NCBI GenBank assembly: GCA_964247745.1
Contig: CAXTVT010000037.1
Location: forward strand, 1-32,767
Origin: RH-AL1 sp964247745
Lineage (GTDB): Bacteria > Pseudomonadota > Alphaproteobacteria > Rhizobiales > Beijerinckiaceae
DNA length: 32,767 nt
Direction: 5' to 3'
In this document: piece after piece, positions 22,499 through 30,558 of the stretch
Layout of the letters: each line of letters starts with the position of its first letter
How positions within the stretch are numbered: the stretch's first letter is position 1
Translations under genes and position numbers: made by a program
Notes under the pieces: model-generated
Seen by the model: only the letters and a program-made list of their open reading frames with translations
What the model was told of the DNA's origin: nothing
Database searches by the model: none

Positions 22499-23385
22499 GC
22501 TTCGTGCAGGTTTGCGCGCGACACGGACGTCGTCGGTGTCCGGGCCGCCACCAAGCTGCCGCCGACACCGAGCAGCGCCTGCCACAGTGCCGCCGGCTTC
22601 GACAGGTGCACCGGCTCGCTCAGCGGGTCGCGCAGGACGAGCCGACCATTGAGCTTGGCCGCGAGCTGCCCGATGATCGCCGTCTCAAGCCGCAGCCGCC
22701 AGTCCCGCACCTGCGGCGAGAAGCGCCGACCGTGCTCGACCAAAGTGGCATTGCGCTCGGCGAGCTCGCGAAGGGTTGCGCGCAGCGGCACCGGCGCCAT
22801 GGGCTCGCGCAGCATGGCCACGTCGGCCCCATGGCGATCCATGATGTCGGCGGGCAGATAGACCCGGTCGATCTCGCGACAATCCTTGCCGCAATCTTGC
22901 AGGTGATTGATGATCTGAAGGCCCGCGCAGAGCGCATCGTTGGCCGGCCACGTGGTTTCCGCTTCGCCGTGCACGTCGAGCACGTAGCGACCGACCGGGG
23001 CGGCCGAGTAGCGGCAATAATCGAGAAGCTCGTCGAAGCTCGCGTAGCGCAACTTCGTCGCATCCATGCGAAAGGCCTTGAGAAGGTCCTGCGCGTGAAC
23101 CGGCGTGACACCGGTCTTCGCCAGCGAGGCCCGTAACGGCAATGCCGCCTCGACCTCGCTCGAGCGGCCAAACAACGTCGCCTCGAAAAGATCGAGCCGA
23201 CGGATCTTCTCCACCGAAGGCAACGTCGGATCGTCGGCCACGTCATCCGCAGCGCGGGCGAATCGATAGAACGCCAGCACCGCCTCGCGGTGCCGCGGCG
23301 CGATGAGAACCGAGGCGACGGGAAAGTTTTCGCCCTTGTCGGTCTTGCTCGCCTCGACTTCGACCGACACCATCACTCCATCCAT
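22495..23385 (-). CDS. hpnC: Hydroxysqualene synthase HpnC
   Basis: This 296-aa squalene/phytoene synthase family enzyme converts presqualene diphosphate to hydroxysqualene. It shows the ENFPVASVLIAPRHREAVLAFYRFARAADDVADDP type of N-terminal block with the first Asp motif. The second site is modified in the HpnC manner (INHLQDCGKDCREIDRVYLP). It is the first gene of the hpnC-D-E-shc-hpnG unit. The start is taken at 23385; an in-frame ATG four codons later is equally possible, and neither has a strong Shine-Dalgarno. Confidence 0.94.
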   Translation of the reverse strand: MDGVMVSVEVEASKTDKGENFPVASVLIAPRHREAVLAFYRFARAADDVADDPTLPSVEKIRRLDLFEATLFGRSSEVEAALPLRASLAKTGVTPVHAQDLLKAFRMDATKLRYASFDELLDYCRYSAAPVGRYVLDVHGEAETTWPANDALCAGLQIINHLQDCGKDCREIDRVYLPADIMDRHGADVAMLREPMAPVPLRATLRELAERNATLVEHGRRFSPQVRDWRLRLETAIIGQLAAKLNGRLVLRDPLSEPVHLSKPAALWQALLGVGGSLVAARTPTTSVSRANLHEA

Positions 23386-23437
23386 CGTAGGCCGTCGGCC
23401 GAAGAGACGTGAGAGCCTCGTCGACAGCCGCGGCCTG

Positions 23438-23481
23438 ATTACAGGAGCACCAAGCGGTTGGCAAAGTGACCAGACCGGTCA
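23438..23481 (-). promoter_or_regulatory. Candidate hpnC operon promoter with an upstream inverted repeat
   Basis: On the minus strand TTGCCA (23464-23459) and TGTAAT (23443-23438) are 15 bp apart, somewhat short for sigma70. Directly upstream of the -35 is a palindrome, TGACC-N5-GGTCA (23467-23481), which could be an operator. The combination about 55 bp before the hpnC start is suggestive only. Confidence 0.3.
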
Positions 23482-23562
23482 GCCGGATCGGACTTTTGTC
23501 CTATTTGAACGACAGGAAGAAAGGCCGGACGGCAGGCCGATGTTGCCGTCGTAACACTCTTG

Positions 23563-23603
23563 TTAACCATTCGCGGCGCATTGGTTGGCAAAGGATTAAC
23601 CAA
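23563..23603 (+). promoter_or_regulatory. Two TTAACCA half-sites (CtrA-like) upstream of the DUF3108 gene
   Basis: TTAACCAT at 23563-23570 and TTAACCAA at 23596-23603 lie 33 bp apart in the divergent hpnC / DUF3108 region (23386-23697, which has no credible gene). TTAACCAT is the known half-site of the alphaproteobacterial cell-cycle regulator CtrA, but a full TTAA-N7-TTAA is not present. Regulation by CtrA is speculative. Confidence 0.25.
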
Positions 23604-23697
23604 GGCGCTTTGATGCGCCCGAGCCATCCTTCCGACGGATTTGCCGGCGCCTCTACGCGCAGCGAACCGATCTCGAGTGAATGCGGTGTCGAGCACG

Positions 23698-24546
23698 ATG
23701 GAATTATCGTTGACGAACGGCAGATCGGGATCATGGCGGACGCTCGGCGCGGCGGCATTCGTCGTCGGTGCGATGACCGGCGTGGCGTCCGCGGCTTCGG
23801 CCGAGACGCTTCGAGCGCATTATGCCGTGACCTTGATGGGCCTTCACATCGGCGAGCTCAATGCCGAGGGCAACATGCAGCCCCAAGCCTACCGCATGGG
23901 GCTCAACGCCCATCTCACGGGCCTCGCCGCGATGGTCTCCAGCGTGCAGATGGCGCTGGTCTCGTCCGGCGCGGTCAACAAGCGCGGCACCGTCGCGCCC
24001 TCGTCCTACGCCACGTCGGCGGTCAATTCGGAATCGACGCGAACCCTGCGCATGGCGCTGAGCGCCGGCACCGTGAAGGCCGTCGAAATCAACCCGGAGC
24101 CGGAGTGGCGCGGCCAGCGGGTCCCCGTGACCGAGGCCAACAAGCGCAACGTCCTCGATCCGACGAGTGCGCTGATCATGCCGGTGCCAGCCGGCGAGTC
24201 GCTGACAGGCCCCGCGGCGTGCCAGCGCACCCTGCCGATCTACGATGGCTACGCCCGCTTCGACATCGCGCTGCACTACCAGGGCGAGCGCGAGGTCCAG
24301 GTACAGGGCTACAGCGGGCCCGTGGCCGTCTGCTCGGCACGTTACCATCCCATTTCGGGTCACCTCGTCGGCTCGCGGCAGACGAACTTCATGGCGCAGA
24401 ACGAAGGCATCGAAGTCTGGCTCGCGCCAATCCCAAGCGCCCACGTCGTGGTGCCGCTGCGCGTCTCGATGCCGACCATGACGGGGCAGCTCGATATCGA
24501 GGCCGATGATTTCGAGGTCGCAGGCGCTCCCGAAGCCACGCACTGA
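23698..24546 (+). CDS. DUF3108-type exported protein
   Basis: This 282-aa protein has a signal peptide ending ASAASA before ETLRAHYAV. The mature part begins HYAVTLMGLHIGELNAEGN, characteristic of DUF3108 beta-rich envelope proteins. Their biochemical role is unknown. Two cysteines (PAACQRTL and VAVCSARY) could form a disulfide in the periplasm. The ATG at 23698 gives a normal signal peptide; the frame is open for 19 more codons upstream without a typical export signal at that start. It is divergent from hpnC and is followed 33 bp later by the ABC permease gene, with which it may be co-transcribed. Confidence 0.8.
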   Translation: MELSLTNGRSGSWRTLGAAAFVVGAMTGVASAASAETLRAHYAVTLMGLHIGELNAEGNMQPQAYRMGLNAHLTGLAAMVSSVQMALVSSGAVNKRGTVAPSSYATSAVNSESTRTLRMALSAGTVKAVEINPEPEWRGQRVPVTEANKRNVLDPTSALIMPVPAGESLTGPAACQRTLPIYDGYARFDIALHYQGEREVQVQGYSGPVAVCSARYHPISGHLVGSRQTNFMAQNEGIEVWLAPIPSAHVVVPLRVSMPTMTGQLDIEADDFEVAGAPEATH

Positions 24547-24556
24547 TCCCATATTG

Positions 24557-24573
24557 CGGCTCATGCCGTTTTT
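24557..24573 (+). terminator. Possible weak terminator or attenuator before the ABC permease
   Basis: CGGC-TCAT-GCCG followed by TTTTT at 24557-24573 has intrinsic-terminator form, but the stem is only 4 bp. It lies immediately before the permease start at 24580, so it may at most reduce read-through from the DUF3108 gene. Confidence 0.25.
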
Positions 24574-24579
24574 GATCTC

Positions 24580-27135
24580 ATGCCGCTCCTGATCCGCCTC
24601 GCCCTGCGGGACCTGCGCGGCGGACTGTCCGGCTTCGGCATCTTCCTCGCCTGCATCGCACTCGGCGTCGCCGCCATCTCCGGCGTCGGCTCGGTGTCGC
24701 GTTCACTGTCCGACGGTCTGGCGGCGCAAGGTCGCGTCATCCTCGGCGGCGATGCCTCGTTCGACCTGATCCAGCGCGTGGCGGACCCGGCCGAGCTCTC
24801 GTTTCTGCGCTCGCGCGGAAGGCTGTCGGAAGTCAGCGTGTTGCGGGCGATGGCTCGTCGCGAGGGCGGCGACGCCGCGCTGGTCGAGCTGAAGGCGGTC
24901 GGGTCCGGCTACCCGGAGATCGGCACGATTGTGCTGGATCCGGTCCTGCCGATCTCCGACGCCCTGGCGAAAACCGACCACGGCTTCGGCGCGGTTGCCG
25001 ACGCGGCGCTCGCCGCTCGCCTCGGGTTGAAGCTCGGCGACGCATTTCGCATCGGCGAGACGACGTTCCGGCTGCGCGCGACGCTGGTTCAGGAGCCCGA
25101 CAAGCTCGCGGCCGGCATCGGCTTCGGCCCGCGGGTGATCGTGTCGGACGCGGCGCTGGTCGCGACCGGCCTGGTGCAACCGGGCTCGCTCGTGCGCCAT
25201 CTTTATCGCGTCGCGCTGCCGGACAGCGGCCGCCATCCGGCAGGCGACGCCTCCGTCCATGCCCTGCTCGGCGACGCCGCCAAGGCTTTTCCCGCCGCCG
25301 GCTGGGAGGCGCGCTCACGTGAGAACGTCTCGCCGCAGTTCTCCCGCGACATCGAGCGCTTCACCCAGTTTCTCACCCTCGTCGGCCTGACCGCGCTGAT
25401 CATCGGCGGCGCCGGCGTGGCCAATGCCATTCGCGGCTTCGTCGAGCGCCGGCGCCCCTCGATCGCGACGATGAAATCGCTCGGCGCGACCGGCTCTTAC
25501 GTCTTCGGACTGATGTTGATCGAAGTCATGGCGATCGCCGCGCTCGGCATCGTCATCGGACTTGCGGTCGGTGTCGCCATGCCGTTCGCGGTCGCCGCGA
25601 TCTTCAACGCCGTCCTGCCGTTTCCCCTGGCGCCATCGGTCTATCCGGCTCAGATCGCAGCAGGGTTTCTCTACGGCGCGTGGACCGCGCTGGCCTTCTC
25701 GATGGCGCCGCTCGGCCGCGCCCACGATATTCCGGTCTCGGCTCTGTTCCGCGACCAGGTCGAGCCCGACGCGCGTCGGCTGCGTCCGCGCTACCTCGCG
25801 TTGGTGACGCTCGCCGGCGCCGGGCTGGTGGCGACGATCCTGCTGCTCTCGCGGCAGCAGACGCTGGCGCTCTACTACATGATAGCGACCGCGGGCGGGT
25901 TCGTCGTGCTGCGGCTGGTCGCGGCGCTCCTGATGGCCCTCGCCCGCCGGCTGCCGCACTCGCAGATTGTCGCGTTGAGGCTGGCGATCGCCAACATCCA
26001 CCGTCCCGGCGCGCTGACGCCGACGGTGGTGCTTTCGCTCGGCCTGGGCTTGGCCTTGCTCGTCGCTCTGACCCTGATCGACGGCAACATCCGCAACCAG
26101 CTGCACCGGACCGCCGCAGGAGAAACGCCGTCGTTCTTCTTCCTCGACGTGCAGAACGCCCAAGTGCCGGCTTTCCGCTCGTTTCTCGAGATGCACGCCA
26201 GCGACGGCAAGCTCGAGTTCGTCCCGATGATGCGCGGGCGCATCACGCAGGTGGGCGGCGTGCCGGCCGAGGCGATCCGGCCGACCGAAAAGGCATCCTG
26301 GGTGCTGCAGGGCGACCGCGGCATCACCTTCGCCCAGACCGTGCCGACAGGATCGACGATCACGCGAGGGCAATGGTGGCCGGCGGACTATGCCGGCAAG
26401 CCGTTGGTCTCGCTGGAGACGGAGATCGCCGACGGTCTCGGCCTGAAGCTTGGCGACACGATCGGCGTCAACGTGTTCGGGCGCACCATCACGGCGACCG
26501 TGGCGAGCACCCGCAAGGTCGACTGGCGCAAATTCGGCATCAACTTCGTGCTGGTCTTCTCGCCCAACACCTTCGCGGGAGCACCCTACAGCGATCTCGC
26601 CACCGTGACCTTCCCCACGTCCAACGCGTCCGGATCCGGCGCGCCGCGCGAGTTGAAGCTTCTGCGCGAGGTCGCGGACGCGTATCCGAGCGTCACCTCG
26701 ATCCGGGTCAAGGACGCGCTCGACGCCGTGTCCGGCGTCGTGGCGCAACTCGCCACGGCGATCCGCGGCGCCGCCAGCGTCGCATTGGTGGCCTCGGTGC
26801 TGGTCCTCGCCGGTGCGCTGGCCGCCGGACAGGAAGCTCGCCTCTACGACGCCGTGGTGCTGAAAACTCTCGGCGCGACCCGCGCGCGGCTGCTCGCGGC
26901 CTTCGTCCTCGAATACGGAATTCTCGGCGTGGCGACGGCCGTATTCGGCGTTCTGGCGGGCACCGCAGCCGCCTGGGGTATCGTCGCCAAGGTGATGAGC
27001 CTCGACTTCACGTTCCTCTGGCCGCAGGCGCTGCTCGCGGCCTTCGGTGCGCTGGCCGTCACGGTCTGTCTCGGCCTCGCGGGCACGTGGCGTATCCTCG
27101 GCCGCAAGCCGGCCCCCTACCTGCGCAATCTGTAA
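24580..27135 (+). CDS. ABC transporter permease, YbbP/FtsX type
   Basis: This 851-aa inner-membrane protein has the duplicated FtsX-like permease layout of YbbP. It has an N-terminal TM (GFGIFLACIALGVAAISGVG), a large extracytoplasmic domain, a first FtsX domain from about residue 260 (FLTLVGLTALIIGGAGVANA, RRPSIATMKSLGATGSYVFG), a central TM group, a second periplasmic domain, and a C-terminal FtsX domain from about residue 733 (VALVASVLVLAGALAAGQEARLYDAVVLKTLGATR). The two MKSLGAT/LKTLGAT helices are the usual ATPase-coupling elements. YbbP partners normally work with the ATPase YbbA; no ATPase gene adjoins it here. The substrate is unknown; lipid or lipoprotein-related export is known for relatives. 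Confidence 0.93.
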   Translation: MPLLIRLALRDLRGGLSGFGIFLACIALGVAAISGVGSVSRSLSDGLAAQGRVILGGDASFDLIQRVADPAELSFLRSRGRLSEVSVLRAMARREGGDAALVELKAVGSGYPEIGTIVLDPVLPISDALAKTDHGFGAVADAALAARLGLKLGDAFRIGETTFRLRATLVQEPDKLAAGIGFGPRVIVSDAALVATGLVQPGSLVRHLYRVALPDSGRHPAGDASVHALLGDAAKAFPAAGWEARSRENVSPQFSRDIERFTQFLTLVGLTALIIGGAGVANAIRGFVERRRPSIATMKSLGATGSYVFGLMLIEVMAIAALGIVIGLAVGVAMPFAVAAIFNAVLPFPLAPSVYPAQIAAGFLYGAWTALAFSMAPLGRAHDIPVSALFRDQVEPDARRLRPRYLALVTLAGAGLVATILLLSRQQTLALYYMIATAGGFVVLRLVAALLMALARRLPHSQIVALRLAIANIHRPGALTPTVVLSLGLGLALLVALTLIDGNIRNQLHRTAAGETPSFFFLDVQNAQVPAFRSFLEMHASDGKLEFVPMMRGRITQVGGVPAEAIRPTEKASWVLQGDRGITFAQTVPTGSTITRGQWWPADYAGKPLVSLETEIADGLGLKLGDTIGVNVFGRTITATVASTRKVDWRKFGINFVLVFSPNTFAGAPYSDLATVTFPTSNASGSGAPRELKLLREVADAYPSVTSIRVKDALDAVSGVVAQLATAIRGAASVALVASVLVLAGALAAGQEARLYDAVVLKTLGATRARLLAAFVLEYGILGVATAVFGVLAGTAAAWGIVAKVMSLDFTFLWPQALLAAFGALAVTVCLGLAGTWRILGRKPAPYLRNL

Positions 27136-27317
27136 CGACGGCAAAATCGTTTCTGTAACAAGACGTTGCCACGGCTGAGGATTACCGGAGTTTAACCTCC
27201 GCCGTCGTGCGCGAGCCTTGTGCCCGATTTCGCTTCCGGCCATATTGGGGCTGTCGTCGCCGCCAAGTCAGCGGTGCGCCCGAAGGCGGTCCAGCCTTCA
27301 CATCCATCGAGGGTTTC

Positions 27318-28109
27318 ATGTCGGACTGGGATCGCAACGCGGCACGCTGGGGACAAAATCCCGCCGTCGCGCGCGGCGCCGCCGTCGATCAGGGCCTCCG
27401 GGCCTTCATGCTCGGCGTCTACAACAACATGGCCATCGGCCTCGTCGTGACGGGGATCGTGGCGTTCGCAGTGAGCCAACTGGCGGTCACGAGCGATCCT
27501 TCGCTGGCCGTCGAACCTTCGATCCGTGGGCTCATGCTCACGCAGTTCGGGCACGCTATCTATTTCAGCCCGATCCGTTGGGTGGTGATGTTCGCCCCCT
27601 TCGCGTTCGTCCTGTTTCTGTCGTTCAAGGTGCAGAGCCTGGCTCCGGCCACGGCCAGGATGTTGTTCTTCGCCTTCGCGGCGCTCATGGGCCTGTCGCT
27701 CTCGAGCATCCTGCTTATCTACACGCAGACCTCGGTCGCAAACGCGTTCTTCATCACTGCGGCGACGTTCGGGTCGCTCAGCCTGTATGGCTACACGACC
27801 AAGCGCGATCTGGGACCGATGGGCGCTTTCCTGTTCATGGGCGTCATTGGGATCATCTTGGTCAGCCTCGTGAATGGGTTCTTGGTTCACAGCGCCGGGC
27901 TCAGCTTCGGGCTGAACATCCTGATCGTCCTCGTCTTCGCGGGCCTCACTGCCTACGACACGCAAAAGATTAGGGAGACCTACTACCAGGTCGCCGGCAA
28001 CGGTCAGATGGCCGCTCGCATGTCGGTGATCGGGGCGCTTGAACTCTACCTCGACTTCATCAACATCTTTCTGGCGATCCTGCGTCTCACCGGTTCGCAG
28101 CGCAGCTGA
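27318..28109 (+). CDS. BAX inhibitor-1 / YccA family membrane protein
   Basis: This 263-aa protein has about seven TM helices, beginning after an N-terminal hydrophilic segment that ends AVDQGLRAFMLGVYNNMA. Family signatures are GLVVTGIVAFAVS, the SLYGYTTKRDLGPMGAFLFM loop-helix, and the C-terminal LTAYDTQKIRETYYQ with a following ALELYLDFINIFLAILRL. The acidic residues in AYDTQKI and LYLDFIN correspond to the Asp pair that governs proton-linked Ca leak in studied relatives. Its role in this bacterium is unknown. GAGGG lies 4 nt before the ATG at 27318. A strong terminator follows. Confidence 0.94.
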   Translation: MSDWDRNAARWGQNPAVARGAAVDQGLRAFMLGVYNNMAIGLVVTGIVAFAVSQLAVTSDPSLAVEPSIRGLMLTQFGHAIYFSPIRWVVMFAPFAFVLFLSFKVQSLAPATARMLFFAFAALMGLSLSSILLIYTQTSVANAFFITAATFGSLSLYGYTTKRDLGPMGAFLFMGVIGIILVSLVNGFLVHSAGLSFGLNILIVLVFAGLTAYDTQKIRETYYQVAGNGQMAARMSVIGALELYLDFINIFLAILRLTGSQRS

Positions 28110-28133
28110 TCCGGTTCACCTGGTTGCCTACGA

Positions 28134-28160
28134 AGCTCCGGCCTTGCGCCGGGGCTTTTT
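28134..28160 (+). terminator. Intrinsic terminator after the BAX-inhibitor family gene
   Basis: GCTCCGGC (28135-28142) pairs with GCCGGGGC (28148-28155), with one G-U pair in RNA, around a 5-nt loop and is followed by five Ts (28156-28160). It sits 25 bp after the stop codon at 28109 and just before the convergent oxidoreductase gene. Confidence 0.8.
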
Positions 28161-28164
28161 CGTA

Positions 28165-29277
28165 TCAAGCCGGTAGAAGATCGGCGACATAACCGGCGAT
28201 GGCGAGGCACGAGGTGACGCCCGGTGACTCGATTCCGAACAGATTGACGAGGCCCGGTATGCCGTGGACCGCCTCTCCCTGGATGAGGAAGTCGCGGCCA
28301 GGTTCGCCGGGCCCGGCGATCTTCGGTCGGATCCCGGCGTAGTCGGGCACCAGCGCCCCATCCGGTAAGTCTGGCCACCAGCGACGAATATCGGCCACGA
28401 AGCTGTCGACTCGCGACGGATCCAAGTCATAGTTCAAAGCGTCGACCCATTCGACGTCGGGACCAAAGCGAGCGGTGCCCGCGGGATCGATCGTGAGATG
28501 CGTGCCGATGCCGCCTGGCACCGGCACGGGATAGACCAATCGCGCGAACGGCATCGGTGCGATGCAGCGGAAATAATGACCTTTCGCCATGAAGGCCTTC
28601 GGAGCGTGTCGAGCGTCGAGGCCGTCGATGGCTCGCGCCAGCTCCGGCGCGCCGTGGCCGGCGGCGTTGAAAAGCTGGCGACAGGAGACGCGCATCGGCG
28701 CGGCGCCACCGATCTCCAGGACGAAGCCTTTGTCCTCGGCCCAGGCGTGGTCGAGTGGAGCCTGAAAGGCGGTCACGGACCCGTATTCCTCGGCGTCCGC
28801 CCGCAGCGCTTCCAGCAACGCGTGAGCGTCGATCACCCCTGTCGAGGGCGAGACCAGCGCAGAGCTACAGCGCAACGACGGCTCCAGGCCACGCGCCTCC
28901 GCGCCGTCGATCCGCCGGAGGTCATGGACGCCGTTGACGGCGGCTCCGGCGGCGATGCGATCAAGCTCGACGTCCTCGGCCGAGGACGTCGCCACGACGA
29001 GCTTGCCGCGGCGCACGTGGGGCACGCCGTGGATCTCGGCAAAGGAATAGAGCAGATCTCGACCGGCCACGCAGAGCCGGGCCTTCAGGCTGCCCGGCGC
29101 ATAATACAGGCCGGCGTGGATGACGCCGCTGCCGCGGCCGGAGGTGCCGGCGCCCAGCGCCTCGCCCGCATCGAGGCAGAGGACCTGCCGCCCGGAGCGC
29201 GCCAGGTCGCGCGCGATGGCGAGACCGACGACGCCGGCACCGACCACGACGCAATCCACATGATCCATCGCCCTCAT
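28165..29277 (-). CDS. FAD-dependent oxidoreductase, LhgO-like (L-2-hydroxyglutarate dehydrogenase family)
   Basis: This 370-aa DAO-superfamily flavoprotein has the N-terminal FAD motif CVVVGAGVVGLAIARDLARSG, then a TSGRGSGVIHAGLYYAPGSLKARLC block highly typical of L-2-hydroxyglutarate oxidase/dehydrogenase. VSPSTGVIDAHALLEAL, KGHYFRC, LVYPVPVPGGIGTHLTID and a C-terminal GIESPGVTSCLAIAGYVADLL also fit. The likely reaction is oxidation of L-2-hydroxyglutarate, feeding electrons to quinone, but glycerol-3-phosphate-like substrates are not excluded. Start: ATG at 29277 with GGGAG close upstream; ATG at 29268 is possible. It is divergent from grpE. Confidence 0.87.
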   Translation of the reverse strand: MRAMDHVDCVVVGAGVVGLAIARDLARSGRQVLCLDAGEALGAGTSGRGSGVIHAGLYYAPGSLKARLCVAGRDLLYSFAEIHGVPHVRRGKLVVATSSAEDVELDRIAAGAAVNGVHDLRRIDGAEARGLEPSLRCSSALVSPSTGVIDAHALLEALRADAEEYGSVTAFQAPLDHAWAEDKGFVLEIGGAAPMRVSCRQLFNAAGHGAPELARAIDGLDARHAPKAFMAKGHYFRCIAPMPFARLVYPVPVPGGIGTHLTIDPAGTARFGPDVEWVDALNYDLDPSRVDSFVADIRRWWPDLPDGALVPDYAGIRPKIAGPGEPGRDFLIQGEAVHGIPGLVNLFGIESPGVTSCLAIAGYVADLLPA

Positions 29278-29300
29278 TTCTCCCGCCGTGAACGCTTAGC

Positions 29301-29329
29301 TTGATAAACGTTGCGGCAAAACTGATATG
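29301..29329 (+). promoter_or_regulatory. Candidate grpE promoter
   Basis: TTGATA at 29301-29306, preceded by C, is followed after 17 bp by GATATG at 29324-29329, about 35 bp before the grpE start. The -35 resembles both sigma70 and heat-shock sigma32 (CTTGA) elements. The -10 is not the C-rich sequence expected for sigma32, so which sigma factor reads it is open. Confidence 0.35.
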
Positions 29330-29364
29330 AGCGGCCTCTAGGACGTCCCTTTGCGCAGAGCATC

Positions 29365-29985
29365 ATGAACGAGCCCAAACCCGATTTCGCCAACACCAAT
29401 TCCGAGGCCGCGGCCAACGAGGCGGTCGATAGTGCGTCGCCTTACAACGCCGCCGCGCCGACAGGCGCGGAGCCGGATCCCTTCAAGGTTCTGGAGGCGC
29501 TGCAGGCGGAAAACGCCGAATTGAAGGATCGCGTGCTGCGCGTCATGGCCGACATGGAGAACCTGCGCCGACGCACCGAGCGCGAGGTCGGCGATGCCAA
29601 GGCCTACGGCGTGACGTCCTTCGCACGGGACATGCTGACCTTCGCCGACAATTTGCGCCGCGCCGTCGAAGCGGTGCCGACGGAAGTGCGGGACGGCGCC
29701 GAGCCCCGGCTCAAGGGTTTCATCGAGGGCATCGAACTGACCGAAAAGGACTTTCTATCCCGGTTGAACCGCTTCGGCGTGAAGAAGCTGGAGCCGATGG
29801 GCAAGCGCTTCGATCCCAACATGCACGAGGCGCTGTTCGAAATAGCCGACGAGAGCGTGCCGACCGGCACGGTTCTGCAGATCGTCGAGCAGGGTTACGC
29901 GATCGGCGATCGCGTGCTTCGCCCTGCCAAGGTCGGCGTTTCCCGCGGCGGTCCCAAGGCGGATGGATCAGCGAAGTCGAACTGA
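29365..29985 (+). CDS. grpE: Nucleotide exchange factor GrpE
   Basis: GrpE releases ADP from DnaK in the Hsp70 chaperone cycle. The 206-aa protein has a disordered acidic N-terminus, a long coiled-coil helix (LEALQAENAELKDRVLRVMADMENLRRRTEREVGDAKAY region), FARDMLTFADNLRRAVEAV in the helical part, and the beta-domain signature FDPNMHEALFEIADESVPTGTVLQIVEQGYAIGDRVLRPAKVGVS. Its length and motifs are normal. hrcA or dnaK, often adjacent in related bacteria, are not in the window. It is convergent with the cytochrome c gene, with a gap of only 6 bp. Confidence 0.97.
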   Translation: MNEPKPDFANTNSEAAANEAVDSASPYNAAAPTGAEPDPFKVLEALQAENAELKDRVLRVMADMENLRRRTEREVGDAKAYGVTSFARDMLTFADNLRRAVEAVPTEVRDGAEPRLKGFIEGIELTEKDFLSRLNRFGVKKLEPMGKRFDPNMHEALFEIADESVPTGTVLQIVEQGYAIGDRVLRPAKVGVSRGGPKADGSAKSN

Positions 29986-29991
29986 GCCGGC

Positions 29992-30558
29992 TCAGCGTCC
30001 GCTCAACACCTTCGGTGCGCCCGGCCTGGGGTCGGGCACGAAACCGTCGGCGTTGGGCATACGCACTGCGGGCAGGCTCCTGGCGTCAAGGGTCGCATCC
30101 GGCGCGATGATCTTGTCTTGGGCGAGGATGTAGGCGACGACCGCGTAGACCTGGTCGTCGGACAGCGACCCAGGGGCGTTGAACGGCATGGCACGCCTGA
30201 CGTAATCGAAAAGGGTCGTGGCGTAAGGCCAATTGCTCTCGACGGTTTTGACCGGCTTTTTGGACGCGAGCGTGCCACGTCCACCGATGAGGGCCGGGCC
30301 GCCGGCCGCCTTGACGCCTTGCAGCTTGTCGCCATGGCAGGCGGCGCATTGGCCGGCGAACACGTCCGCTCCGGCAGCCACGGTTCCGCTGCCTTTCGGC
30401 AGCCCTGCCCCGCTCGGCGGGACGGAATATTGTTGAGAAATGTCGGCGGGTTCGAGCCTCGTGCCGAAAAGCGGCTCGAGAGATGCCGCGGACGCTCCTC
30501 CAACCGTCGCCAGGCACATCAGCGCGGCCGAGACGACTCGCACCTCAAGCCGCCGCAC
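29992..30558 (-). CDS. Cytochrome c subunit of sulfite dehydrogenase (SoxD-like)
   Basis: This 188-aa exported monohaem c-type cytochrome has a signal peptide ending GGASA. One haem-binding CAACH (Cys71, Cys74, His75) lies in FAGQCAACHGDKLQG, and the presumed axial Met is in YVRRAMPFNAPGSLSD. It is the electron acceptor expected for the molybdoenzyme encoded just upstream. Classical Paracoccus SoxD is longer with two haem domains; this is the short single-haem form. Start: the GTG at 30558 has GGGAG 8 nt upstream and gives an Arg-rich n-region, overlapping soxC by 14 bp; a GTG at 30543 is the alternative. Confidence 0.88.
   Translation of the reverse strand: MRRLEVRVVSAALMCLATVGGASAASLEPLFGTRLEPADISQQYSVPPSGAGLPKGSGTVAAGADVFAGQCAACHGDKLQGVKAAGGPALIGGRGTLASKKPVKTVESNWPYATTLFDYVRRAMPFNAPGSLSDDQVYAVVAYILAQDKIIAPDATLDARSLPAVRMPNADGFVPDPRPGAPKVLSGR

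Noticed and set aside
27173..27205. Inverted repeats (CGGAG-TTTAAC-CTCCG inside ACGGC/GCCGT) between the ABC permease and BAX-inhibitor genes
   Set aside because: The stem is short and interrupted, with no T-run, so it does not qualify as a terminator. No regulatory role can be supported.
25315..27243. 642-codon minus-strand frame opposite the ABC permease
   Set aside because: It is antisense to a clear FtsX-type permease, with a charge-rich shadow composition.
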